From Streptomyces scabichelini (GTDB lineage Bacteria > Actinomycetota > Actinomycetes > Streptomycetales > Streptomycetaceae): 64,000 bases of DNA. Location of the stretch: assembly GCF_011045015.1 (NCBI RefSeq), contig NZ_JAAKZY010000032.1, positions 1 through 64,000 of the forward strand. The letters are read 5' to 3'. The notes beneath the pieces were generated by a model. That model saw nothing but the letters and a program-made list of their open reading frames with translations. It was not told the origin of the DNA and ran no database searches. The translations under genes and the position numbers were made by a program. Position 1 is the stretch's first letter; the number at the start of each line of letters is the position of its first letter. This document shows, piece after piece, positions 41,307-48,975 of the stretch.

Positions 41307-42607
41307 GCCTTGATCAGCCCTGCGCCGTGCAGGGCGCCGGCCGCGGCGGCGACGGTGTCGAACGGCAGCCCGGACCGCTCGGTGACGTCCAGCAGACTGT
41401 GCTCGCCGTCGGACAGATTGAGCACCCAGAGCATGGCCATCTGGGCCTGCTTGGTGTCGCTGCGGCCGCCGAGCGCGTCGTACAGCCCGCGCCGGCCCAA
41501 CTGCGGTTCGCCGTAAGGGCTGAGGTTGACGTACTGGCGGTTGCGGTCGAGGACGGCGAACGCCTCGCGGCAGACGGAGAGGGTGTCGGCCATCGCCTCC
41601 GGGGAGACGAAGTCCAGGTTGTCCGCCGAGGTGTGGTACTCGGGATAGCCGGCGTACGGGGTCCGGCTGAGCGAGCCCACGCCCAGATTGAACCCGGGCG
41701 AGCAGTACTGCCGCTCGTCGTAGCCGTACGGAGTGAACTCGGTGACGTGGTGCGGGCGTTCGGAGGCGGCCAGCACATGCCGCATCACCCGGTCGATCTC
41801 CGCGTCGCCGCGCCTGCTCTGCTTGTACGTCAGTTGGCCCGAGTCTCCGGCGCAGGCCAGCACGAGGCCGTGCTTGACCCGTCCCACCCGCTCCGCGTTG
41901 CGCGCCAGCCAGGTGATCGCCCCGATGGTGCCGGGCGCGAAGATGAACCGGTAGGTGTAGTACGGCGGCTGCTCCTGCTCCGCCAGCGTCCGGGCCAGGA
42001 ACGTCGCCACCGCGATGCCGGCCAGGTTGTCGTTGGCCAGCGAGGGGTGGCAGACGTGGCAGGAGACGATCACCTCGTCGGGGACCTGCCCGGGGACCAC
42101 GTGCTCGGCGTAGGTGAGATGGCCGTCGGCGAGGGTGGAGTCGATACGGACCTCGTAGTCGCCGTCCGGCATCGCGTCCAGGGTCTCCTGGGCCAGACAG
42201 AACCCCCACTCCGGCTTGTAGTAACTGGTGCGGTACGGCACCCAGTTCGGGTGCTCCGGAAGGGTGTGCAGGTGCGCGCGCAGCTCGGCCAGCGGCATGG
42301 TCGCCGACACCGGCACGCTGTAGCCGAGCACGTGCAGGCTGGACTCGGCGAAGTCCACGACCCGCTTGCCGGCGGCGTCGGCGATGTACGCGTCCCGGAT
42401 GTTCCACTCCTGCGGCACCGTCCAGTCGAGCACCTGCGTCCCGGTCGGCACCTCGTGCACCTGGAGCGGGACGTACTCGCCGACGATGTCCAGGGTGGCG
42501 CGCACCCCGTCCCCGGTGATGCTCCGGCACAGCGGGTACAGCCGCTCCACCAGCGCGTACATCTCGTCACCGGCCGCGGTCATCGGCTGCTCGCCGGCCG
42601 CCGTCAT
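41303..42607 (-). CDS. DUF4910 aminopeptidase-like protein with C-terminal winged helix
   Basis: A 434-residue cytoplasmic protein. The N-terminal DUF4910 region has ALVERLYPLCRSITGDGVRATL. The peptidase-like core has the metal-site motifs VSCHVCHPSLANDNLAGIAV (His and Asp ligands) and a later YPEYHTSADN (His/Asp). The M28-like zinc fold thus looks complete. The last 65 residues form a winged-helix module (DVTERSGLPFDTVAAAAGAL). Relatives are often in surface-polysaccharide clusters, without a proven substrate. The start overlaps the epimerase stop (ATGA). The first eight codons are duplicated in diverged form (MTAAGEQP then MTAAGDE), so a start at 42583 is also possible. Confidence 0.85.
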   Translation of the reverse strand: MTAAGEQPMTAAGDEMYALVERLYPLCRSITGDGVRATLDIVGEYVPLQVHEVPTGTQVLDWTVPQEWNIRDAYIADAAGKRVVDFAESSLHVLGYSVPVSATMPLAELRAHLHTLPEHPNWVPYRTSYYKPEWGFCLAQETLDAMPDGDYEVRIDSTLADGHLTYAEHVVPGQVPDEVIVSCHVCHPSLANDNLAGIAVATFLARTLAEQEQPPYYTYRFIFAPGTIGAITWLARNAERVGRVKHGLVLACAGDSGQLTYKQSRRGDAEIDRVMRHVLAASERPHHVTEFTPYGYDERQYCSPGFNLGVGSLSRTPYAGYPEYHTSADNLDFVSPEAMADTLSVCREAFAVLDRNRQYVNLSPYGEPQLGRRGLYDALGGRSDTKQAQMAMLWVLNLSDGEHSLLDVTERSGLPFDTVAAAAGALHGAGLIKA

Positions 42608-43629
42608 CGGCGCCACCGCAGGGTGTCGTCGACGGTGCCGGCGTCGGACGCCGCGCGCAGCACGGCAAGCCGGGTGAAGCGTCGCTCGAAGTCCTCCCGG
42701 GTCAGCCCGTGTTTCCGGTAGGCGTCGGCGAGTTCGAGCGCACCCTGCTTCACCGTCCACTCGCAGTCGAAGCCGGGTATCGCGGCGCGGAACCGGGAGA
42801 AGTCCACCCGGTAGGACCGCGGATCGGCGCCGTTCTCCCCGGTGATCCTCACCTTCGCGCCGGACACCGCCTCGGCGACCTGCCCGGCGATCTCGGCGAC
42901 CGTGACGTTGTTGATCTCGCTGCCGATGTTGAACGCCCGGTCGTGCACCGCTTCCCGCGGCGCGGTCAGCGCGGCCGCGAAGGCCCGGGCGATGTCGGCG
43001 GCGTGCACCAGCGGGCGCCACGGGGTGCCGTCGGAGAGCACAAGCACCTCGCCGGACAGGAGCGCATGGCCCACCAGGTTGTTCAGCACGATGTCGGCAC
43101 GCAGCCGGGGCGAGTAGCCGAAGGCGGTGGCGTTGCGCATGAACACCGGGGTGAAGTCGCCGTCGGCCAACGCGTGCAGGTCGTCCTCCACCCGCACCTT
43201 GGACTCCGCGTACGGCGTCACCGGGCGCAGCGGGGCGTCCTCGCCCACCAGGTCGTCGCCGCCGGCGGCGCCGTACACCGAGCAGGTCGACGCGTACAGG
43301 AAACGCCGCACTCCTGCGTCGCGGGCCAGCCGGGCCAGCCGTACGGACGCGTGGTGGTTGATGTCGTAGGTGAGGTCCGGCGCCAGCGATCCCAGCGGGT
43401 CGTTGGAGAGCGCGGCCAGGTGGATCACGGCGTCCACCCCGGCCACGTGGTCGGCCGTGATGTCGCGCAGGTCCACCCGATGACCCTGCGGGTCCGCGGG
43501 CGTGGGGCCGAGGACGCAGTCGGCGAACAGGCCGGCGTCGAGGCCGACGACTTCGTGTCCGGCGGCCGCGAGGACCGGGGCCATGACGGTGCCCAGATAG
43601 CCCTGATGTCCGGTCAGCAGTACGCGCAA
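42604..43629 (-). CDS. NAD-dependent nucleotide-sugar epimerase/dehydratase (extended SDR)
   Basis: A 341-residue extended SDR. The NAD motif is LLTGHQGYLG. DAVIHLAALSNDP and the catalytic YAESK (Tyr-x-x-x-Lys) follow, with Ser/Thr in LYASTCSVYGAA. The substrate-loop region contains FMRNATAFGYSPRLRADIVL. It acts on an NDP-hexose, either as 4,6-dehydratase, epimerase or 4-ketoreductase. The CDP-sugar gene two steps upstream suggests a CDP-hexose. The ATG lies 3 bp after the PIG-L stop, and the stop overlaps the DUF4910 start. Confidence 0.87.
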   Translation of the reverse strand: MRVLLTGHQGYLGTVMAPVLAAAGHEVVGLDAGLFADCVLGPTPADPQGHRVDLRDITADHVAGVDAVIHLAALSNDPLGSLAPDLTYDINHHASVRLARLARDAGVRRFLYASTCSVYGAAGGDDLVGEDAPLRPVTPYAESKVRVEDDLHALADGDFTPVFMRNATAFGYSPRLRADIVLNNLVGHALLSGEVLVLSDGTPWRPLVHAADIARAFAAALTAPREAVHDRAFNIGSEINNVTVAEIAGQVAEAVSGAKVRITGENGADPRSYRVDFSRFRAAIPGFDCEWTVKQGALELADAYRKHGLTREDFERRFTRLAVLRAASDAGTVDDTLRWRR

Positions 43630-43632
43630 GGT

Positions 43633-44280
43633 TCAATCCCCCAGGTTGAGCGTGAGTTTGGTGACGGCGAACGCCTCGGCGTAGCGCGCGTGGCTTTCGA
43701 TACCGCGGATGCGGGCAAGGCCGAGGAAGGCCTCCCGGTCGTACCAGGGCCGGTGCCGCTGCGAGGGGTAGTGCTCCTGAAGCAGCCGCACCTTCAGTTC
43801 GGCGATCTCGGGCGACAGCGGCTGGTACGCCGTCGGACGGCCGAGATCGCCGTCCCACTTGACGATCTCGTAGCCGAGCACGAGGTGGTCGCGGAACGCG
43901 GTGGTGACCAGCTTCGCCAGGCCGCGGTGATCCTGGTGCGCGTCCTCGGTGCGCGGGGCCAGTACGAGATCCGGCTCGGTCTGCTCGCGCAGTTCCTCGA
44001 CCGCGGCCTTGGCCTCGTCCCAGTGCGCGGGCAGCCGGCCGTCCGGCAGCTTGTGCACGGTCAGCCGCAGGTCGGCGCCGGGACAGAAGGCGGCGAGCGC
44101 GGCCTGCTCCTCCTGCTCGCGCTCGGTGCCGCCGCCGGAGAGCACCAGCGCGTCGACGCGGGTGCCCGGGTGCGTGAGGCACATGGTCAGCAGCGTGCCG
44201 CCGGCGCCGATGGCGATGTCGTCGCAGTGCGCGGCCACCGCGACGATCCGGTCCAGGCGCCCGGCCCCGAGCCCGATCAC
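43633..44280 (-). CDS. PIG-L family N-deacetylase
   Basis: A 215-residue zinc deacetylase of the PIG-L/LmbE family. The metal and catalytic motifs are AHCDDIAIGAGGT (AHxDD) and EDAHQDHRGLAKL (HxDH). Family members remove acetyl from GlcNAc-type sugars or related amides. Here the substrate could be an N-acyl amino sugar of the same glycan. The GTG start overlaps the cytidylyltransferase stop (GTGA, 44277-44280). No signal peptide, so cytoplasmic. Confidence 0.9.
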   Translation of the reverse strand: MIGLGAGRLDRIVAVAAHCDDIAIGAGGTLLTMCLTHPGTRVDALVLSGGGTEREQEEQAALAAFCPGADLRLTVHKLPDGRLPAHWDEAKAAVEELREQTEPDLVLAPRTEDAHQDHRGLAKLVTTAFRDHLVLGYEIVKWDGDLGRPTAYQPLSPEIAELKVRLLQEHYPSQRHRPWYDREAFLGLARIRGIESHARYAEAFAVTKLTLNLGD

Positions 44281-45107
44281 GCTCTCACTCCGGCGCCGTT
44301 GCCGGTCGCACCCTGGAGACCGGCCCCCGCGCCGTCCCGTTCCCACACGGCCCACGGGCGGTCGCCCCGGGCGTAGGCGGCGTCGAGCGCGGCCCGCTCC
44401 TTCACGGTGTCGGTCGGCTTCCAGAAGCCGCGGTGCTGGTGCGCCATCAGGCGCCCCTGCTTGGCCAGTTGGGCGCATCCGTCGGCGACCAGGTCCCCGT
44501 TCTCCGGGATGTGGTCGAAGACCTCCTGGCGGAGCACGAAGTAGCCGCCGTTCTCCCACAGCGGCATATCGCTCACCGCGGTGATGCCCCCCACCAGGCC
44601 GTCGTCGCCCAGGTCCACACAGTGGAACGAGGACTGCGGCGGCACCACCATCATCGACGCCCCGGCGTCGCGCTGCGCGAACCGGTCGATCATCTCCGGC
44701 AGCGGGGCGTCGGTGAGCACGTCGGCGTAGTTGGCGAGGAACATCTCCTCGCCGTCCAGGTGGTGCCGCACCCGGCGCAGCCGCTCCCCGATCGGTGACT
44801 CGATGCCGGTCTGCACGAACGTGATCGTCCAGTCGGCGATGTCGGTGGACAGCAGCTCGGTCTGCCCGCCCCGCAGCACGAAGTCGTTGGACACCGTCTC
44901 CTCGTAGTTGAGGAAGAAGTCCTTGATGTGGTGCGCCCCGTACCCGAGGCACAGGATGAACTCCTTGTGCCCGAAGTGCGCGTAGTAGCGCATGACGTGC
45001 CAGATCAGCGGTCGCGGGCCGACCATCGCCATCGGCTTGGGTATGTCGTCGGAGGTTCCGTTGCGCATACGCAGCCCGTAACCGCCGCAGAACAGGACGA
45101 CCTTCAT
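44277..45107 (-). CDS. rfbF: Glucose-1-phosphate cytidylyltransferase family protein
   Basis: A 276-residue nucleotidyltransferase resembling RfbF, which makes CDP-glucose from CTP and glucose-1-phosphate. VVLFCGGYGLRMRNGTSDDIPKPMAMVG replaces the usual GGxGTRL loop (read here in parts), then LIWHVMRYYAHFGHKEFILC, LGYGAHHIKDFFLNYEE and the metal-site Asp in FLANYADVLTD. It is about 20 residues longer than typical RfbF. A CDP-glucose 4,6-dehydratase (RfbG) is not in the window, so the next step would need the neighbouring SDR or a gene elsewhere. ATG 45107 lies 11 bp after the methyltransferase stop. Confidence 0.88.
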   Translation of the reverse strand: MKVVLFCGGYGLRMRNGTSDDIPKPMAMVGPRPLIWHVMRYYAHFGHKEFILCLGYGAHHIKDFFLNYEETVSNDFVLRGGQTELLSTDIADWTITFVQTGIESPIGERLRRVRHHLDGEEMFLANYADVLTDAPLPEMIDRFAQRDAGASMMVVPPQSSFHCVDLGDDGLVGGITAVSDMPLWENGGYFVLRQEVFDHIPENGDLVADGCAQLAKQGRLMAHQHRGFWKPTDTVKERAALDAAYARGDRPWAVWERDGAGAGLQGATGNGAGVRA

Positions 45108-45118
45108 GCTGTGCCCTT

Positions 45119-46354
45119 TCAAGACGCGACCTCGACAATGCTCAGTTCCGGGATGGGAAAGACCAGCCGGCCGCCCCACTCGTGCACGAAGGACAACTGC
45201 TCGACCAGCTCGGCCCGCAGGTTCCACGGGAGGACGAGCACGTAGTCCGGTCGGTCGGCGGCTATCTGCTCGGGCGGCAGGATCGGGATGCGGGTGCCGG
45301 GGGTGAACCTGCCGTGCTTGTAGGGGTTGCGGTCGACCGTGTACGGCAGCAGGTCGGGCCGTATGCCGCAGTGGTTGAGCAGGGTGTTGCCCTTGCCCGG
45401 GGCGCCGTAGCCGACGACCGTCTCGCCGCGCTCGGCCGCCTCGATGAGGAACCGCAGCAGATCCCGGCGCACCTTGGCGACCCGGGCGGAGAACTCTGTG
45501 TACCCGGACAGCTCCTGGAGCCCGGCCGCCTTCTCCCGGGCCAGCACGTCGGCCACCCGCTGCGTCGGCTCGCCCGCCACCTCGGCCGGCCGGGCCCACA
45601 GCCGGATGGAGCCGCCGTGCGTGGGCAGCAACTCGACGTCCACGAGCGCGAGTCCGCCGCTCGCAAGGGCCCGCATCGCGGCGGCGACCGTGTAGTACTG
45701 GAAGTGCTCGTGGTAGATCGTGTCGTACTGGTTGTCCTCGATCAGGGTCAGCAGGTGCTGCACCTCGATGGAGACCCAGCCGTCGTCGGCGACCAGGGCG
45801 CGCAGCCCCCGGGTGAAGCCGACCACGTCGGGGATGTGCGCGTACACGTTGTTGGCCACGACCAGGTTCGCCGGGCCATGCTCGGCGCGGACGGCCGAGC
45901 CGGTGTCCGGGTCAAGGAACTCCGTGAGCGTGGGCACACCCGCGTCCCGCGCCGAGGCGCCGACGTTCACCGACGGCTCGATGCCGAGGCAGCGGATCCC
46001 CCGGTCCACCACGTGCCTCAGCAGGTACCCGTCGTTGCTCGCGACCTCGACCACGAAGGCGTCGGGGCCGAGAGCGAGCCGCTGTACGGCGTCGGCGACG
46101 TACGTGCGCGCGTGCTCCACCCAGGAGGTCGAGTACGAGGAGAAGTACGCGTACTCCTTGAACGTCTCCTCCGGCGTGATCAGCGGCGGGATCTGCGCCA
46201 GCCAGCAGTCGGTGCAGACCCGCAGATGCAGCGGGTACGCCGGCTCCGGCTGGTCCAGTTGGTCCGCGGCGAGAAAACTCTCGCACGGCGGCGTCGCCCC
46301 CAGATCGACGACGCTCGCCAGCGTCGTCGAGCCGCAGAGTCGGCATCGTGTCAT
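45119..46354 (-). CDS. SAM-dependent sugar C-methyltransferase (TylC3/NovU-like)
   Basis: A 411-residue three-domain enzyme. The N-terminal zinc-binding region has CRLCGS and CTDCWLAQIP. The SAM-binding core has VVEVASNDGYLL with NNVYAHIPDV, followed by the active-site segment YHEHFQYYT (Tyr-His-Glu-His pair). The C-terminal Rossmann-like domain has GYGAPGKGNTLLNHCGI. These are the marks of enzymes adding a methyl group to C3 of NDP-4-keto sugars to make branched sugars. ATG 46354 overlaps the GT4 stop (ATGA). Together with the CDP gene it suggests a C-methyl-branched CDP-sugar. Confidence 0.9.
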   Translation of the reverse strand: MTRCRLCGSTTLASVVDLGATPPCESFLAADQLDQPEPAYPLHLRVCTDCWLAQIPPLITPEETFKEYAYFSSYSTSWVEHARTYVADAVQRLALGPDAFVVEVASNDGYLLRHVVDRGIRCLGIEPSVNVGASARDAGVPTLTEFLDPDTGSAVRAEHGPANLVVANNVYAHIPDVVGFTRGLRALVADDGWVSIEVQHLLTLIEDNQYDTIYHEHFQYYTVAAAMRALASGGLALVDVELLPTHGGSIRLWARPAEVAGEPTQRVADVLAREKAAGLQELSGYTEFSARVAKVRRDLLRFLIEAAERGETVVGYGAPGKGNTLLNHCGIRPDLLPYTVDRNPYKHGRFTPGTRIPILPPEQIAADRPDYVLVLPWNLRAELVEQLSFVHEWGGRLVFPIPELSIVEVAS

Positions 46355-47625
46355 CTACTGCCCCCATCCGGCTCGCGTGGGTGCCCCCACCGCGAGCCAG
46401 TGATCTCGTCCCCAATCGGCGGCGGGCTGTCCCCGCCGCCGTACCGCACCGCGATCGCGGTGCGGTACCCCTCCACCAGGCGCTCGAGGCCGACGGCCGG
46501 GCTGAAACCCTGCTCGTAACGGCGTCGGGCTGCCTGGCCCATCTCCCGGCCCAGGGCCGGCTCGGCCGCGATCCGGCGTATGCAGGACGCGAGCGAGGCG
46601 GGCTCGCCCGGCCGGTGCAGCAGTCCGGTCACGCCGTCCTCGACGAGTTCGACGAAGGCGCCGTGACCGGCGGCGACGGTCGGCACCCCTGCCGCCATCG
46701 CCTCCACGACCACCAGGCCGAACGCCTCCAGCCATGTCGAGGGAGCGACCACGGCGACCGACCGCGCGACGGCCTGCTGGCTCTCCGCCGCGTCATACAG
46801 GCCGACGTACCGCACGTCGTCCCGGCCCGCCGCCCAGGCGGTCACCTCTCGCTCCAGCGGCCCCGTGCCGGCGATCACGAGCGGTACGCCCACACCGCCG
46901 CTCGCCGCGATCTCGTCCCACGCGGTCATGAGCAGCCGTACGCCCTTGGCCTCCGCGAGTCGGCCGAGATAGAGCAGATGCTCGCCGTCGCCCGTTCGGC
47001 GGGCGCTCGGCTCCGGCACGAAGTTGTGCTTCACCGCGAGGCGTTCGGCCGGCATGCCGGCCCGCGCCAGGACGTCGCGCTGCGCCGCGGAGATGCAGAA
47101 GAACCGCTCCACCCCGGACCACCACCGCCGCCGGTTGACCGACAGGCTGACCGCGAGCGGCACCGTCGCAAGGCGGGAGTTCCGGTAGCAGCCGTGCCGG
47201 ACGGCGGGCAGCGGTGCAGAGCCGACGCACTCGGTGCACGGCCGGCCGTCCCGCTGCAGTGTGCCGGGCGGGCAGACCTGGGTGTAGTTGTGCAGCGTGG
47301 CGACGACGGGCACGCCGGCGTCGGCGCAGGCGGCAAGGACCGCGGGCGACAGGAGCGGGAAGACGTTGTGGACGTGCACCACGTCAGGCCGCTCGGCGCG
47401 GAGCTTGGCGGTGAGCTCCGAGCGGACCGCCGGGTTCCACGGCACGAGCAGCGGCACCTTGGCCTTGCCGAGGAGGGACCGGGCGGCGATGTCGTCGCTG
47501 CGCCGCTCGAACAGCTCGACCCGGTGGCCGGCCCCGCGCAGCAGCGCCACCTCCTGGTCGACGACCTTGTTCTCCCCGCTCGGCTGCGCCGAGCCGTAGC
47601 GGTTGTGCACCACGAGGACATGCAT
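46351..47625 (-). CDS. Glycosyltransferase family 4
   Basis: A 424-residue GT-B glycosyltransferase. The N-terminal domain includes VDQEVALLRGAGHRVELFER and HVHNVFPLLSP. The cysteine-containing VCPPGTLQRDGRPCTECVG is shared with a subgroup of polysaccharide GT4 enzymes. The C-terminal domain has LLYLGRLAEAKGVRLL and the donor-site EAFGLVVVEAMAAGVP with two acidic residues. ATG 47625 has a strong GGAGGTGA site 7 bp upstream, a possible point of fresh translation. Gap to the polymerase stop is 2 bp. Confidence 0.9.
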   Translation of the reverse strand: MHVLVVHNRYGSAQPSGENKVVDQEVALLRGAGHRVELFERRSDDIAARSLLGKAKVPLLVPWNPAVRSELTAKLRAERPDVVHVHNVFPLLSPAVLAACADAGVPVVATLHNYTQVCPPGTLQRDGRPCTECVGSAPLPAVRHGCYRNSRLATVPLAVSLSVNRRRWWSGVERFFCISAAQRDVLARAGMPAERLAVKHNFVPEPSARRTGDGEHLLYLGRLAEAKGVRLLMTAWDEIAASGGVGVPLVIAGTGPLEREVTAWAAGRDDVRYVGLYDAAESQQAVARSVAVVAPSTWLEAFGLVVVEAMAAGVPTVAAGHGAFVELVEDGVTGLLHRPGEPASLASCIRRIAAEPALGREMGQAARRRYEQGFSPAVGLERLVEGYRTAIAVRYGGGDSPPPIGDEITGSRWGHPREPDGGSR

Positions 47626-47627
47626 GC

Positions 47628-48974
47628 TCAGGTCACCTCCGATTTCCGGGCCCATCGTGGGATGCGCCGTCGAGGGGCTTCGGGCTTCGGGAGTCGAAGG
47701 ACTTCGGGCGTCGAGACAGGTGCGGGCGCGGCAGGTGCCGCAAGCAGCGAGGCGGCCAGGGCCAGATGAAGCAGATACGGCGAGGCGTCGCCGAGGCCTG
47801 CCTCGGTGTACGACGCGATCGCGCAGTAGCTGATCAGGAAGATCGCGCAGGCCCTCTGCAGCGACGGCGGCCGAAGCAGCGCGACGCCGCCCAGCACGAC
47901 GAAGATCGCCGTCACCAAGGTGACGCCGGTCCAGCCCTGCTCGTGGTAAACGGCCAGCCAGCTGTTGTCGATCGGCAGCCCGCCGAACGACTTGTCGCCC
48001 AGGCCCATGCCGAACAACTTCTCCCCGGTCGTCCGGGGCGCCGCCAGCAGGGCGTCCCAGACCTTGGCCCGGCCGGTGAGGCTCGTGAGGTACTCCTGGC
48101 TCTGTCCGCGCAGGAACCACGCGCGTAGCAGGGAGGAGAATCCCACCGCGGCCACCGCGGCGCACAGCACCGCCCAGGTGAAGAACCGGCGGGCGGCGGC
48201 ACTGGTCAGGACGAGCGAGCCGATCGCCAGCATCAACCCGATGAGCAGGCCGAGTGTGGCCGTCCTGGTATGGGTCAACGCGAGCAGGACGATCGACGGC
48301 ACGATGACCATCGCCGCGCTGGTCCTGTCGGTCCGGCGGCCCAGTACGAGCAGCACGGTGAGCCCGATGATCACCGCGGCGTACTGTCCGATCTGCGGCG
48401 GGGTGAGCGGCCACAACGCGCCGACGAGGCGTCCGCCGTAGAGCTCGGGCATGGCCGCGCCCGGTGAGATGACCAGTCCTGCGGCCACGGAGCCGAGCAC
48501 CGCGAAGTACATCCGGATGTGGTGCCGGACGAACGTCAGGTTGCCGTCCCACCAGCGGCTGAGCAGCCACAGCGTGCCGATGAAGAGAGCCAGCCGGGTG
48601 CAGCGGAACAGCGCACCGAACCCGGACTCCAGGTTCACGCTGGAGATCACGCTCGGCACCACCAGCAGGGTGAGCAGGAGCACGAAGGCGCTGGCCCGGA
48701 TGCGCAGCCGGAGATTGACGGCGAGCGCCAGCGCGAACGCGGCGACCAGCGCGCCCATGGTGACCATCTGGATGAGGGAGCGGGGCAGCGGAATGATGGT
48801 CTTCGCCCCGGCGGAGCCGAGCGTGTTGAGGATCAGCAACGCCCAGACGGTCCCGACGAGCCTCGGTGTGCCGGCGATCCTCGGTGTGCCGGCGGGGCGC
48901 GGTTCGGCGCCGGTCCGCGTGGCCGCCGTGTCCGGTCCGCCGGGCAGCCCACCGTGCCGCAGGTCTCCGGCCAT
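47628..48974 (-). CDS. O-antigen polymerase/ligase family protein (Wzy-like)
   Basis: A 448-residue membrane protein with about 10-12 hydrophobic segments. A large extracytoplasmic loop contains RGQSQEYLTSLTGRAKVWDALL and FGMGLGDKSFGGLPIDNSWL, the Wzy_C/O-antigen-ligase signature region. An N-terminal cytoplasmic stretch of about 40 residues is Pro/Gly-rich, and the C-terminus is basic. It would polymerise repeat units outside the membrane. The ATG lies 1 bp after the beta-helix gene stop. The longer open frame upstream is not protein-like. Confidence 0.83.
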   Translation of the reverse strand: MAGDLRHGGLPGGPDTAATRTGAEPRPAGTPRIAGTPRLVGTVWALLILNTLGSAGAKTIIPLPRSLIQMVTMGALVAAFALALAVNLRLRIRASAFVLLLTLLVVPSVISSVNLESGFGALFRCTRLALFIGTLWLLSRWWDGNLTFVRHHIRMYFAVLGSVAAGLVISPGAAMPELYGGRLVGALWPLTPPQIGQYAAVIIGLTVLLVLGRRTDRTSAAMVIVPSIVLLALTHTRTATLGLLIGLMLAIGSLVLTSAAARRFFTWAVLCAAVAAVGFSSLLRAWFLRGQSQEYLTSLTGRAKVWDALLAAPRTTGEKLFGMGLGDKSFGGLPIDNSWLAVYHEQGWTGVTLVTAIFVVLGGVALLRPPSLQRACAIFLISYCAIASYTEAGLGDASPYLLHLALAASLLAAPAAPAPVSTPEVLRLPKPEAPRRRIPRWARKSEVT

Positions 48975-48975
48975 C

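Noticed and set aside
42604..43629. Calling the epimerase a CDP-glucose 4,6-dehydratase (RfbG).
   Set aside because: The Rossmann and YxxxK motifs are shared by many SDRs, and the N-terminal sequence does not match the RfbG pattern I know. Left as a general NDP-sugar SDR.
44277..45599. A 440-codon frame that would fuse the methyltransferase end to the cytidylyltransferase.
   Set aside because: The upstream part is an out-of-frame reading of the methyltransferase. The cytidylyltransferase has its own ATG at 45107.
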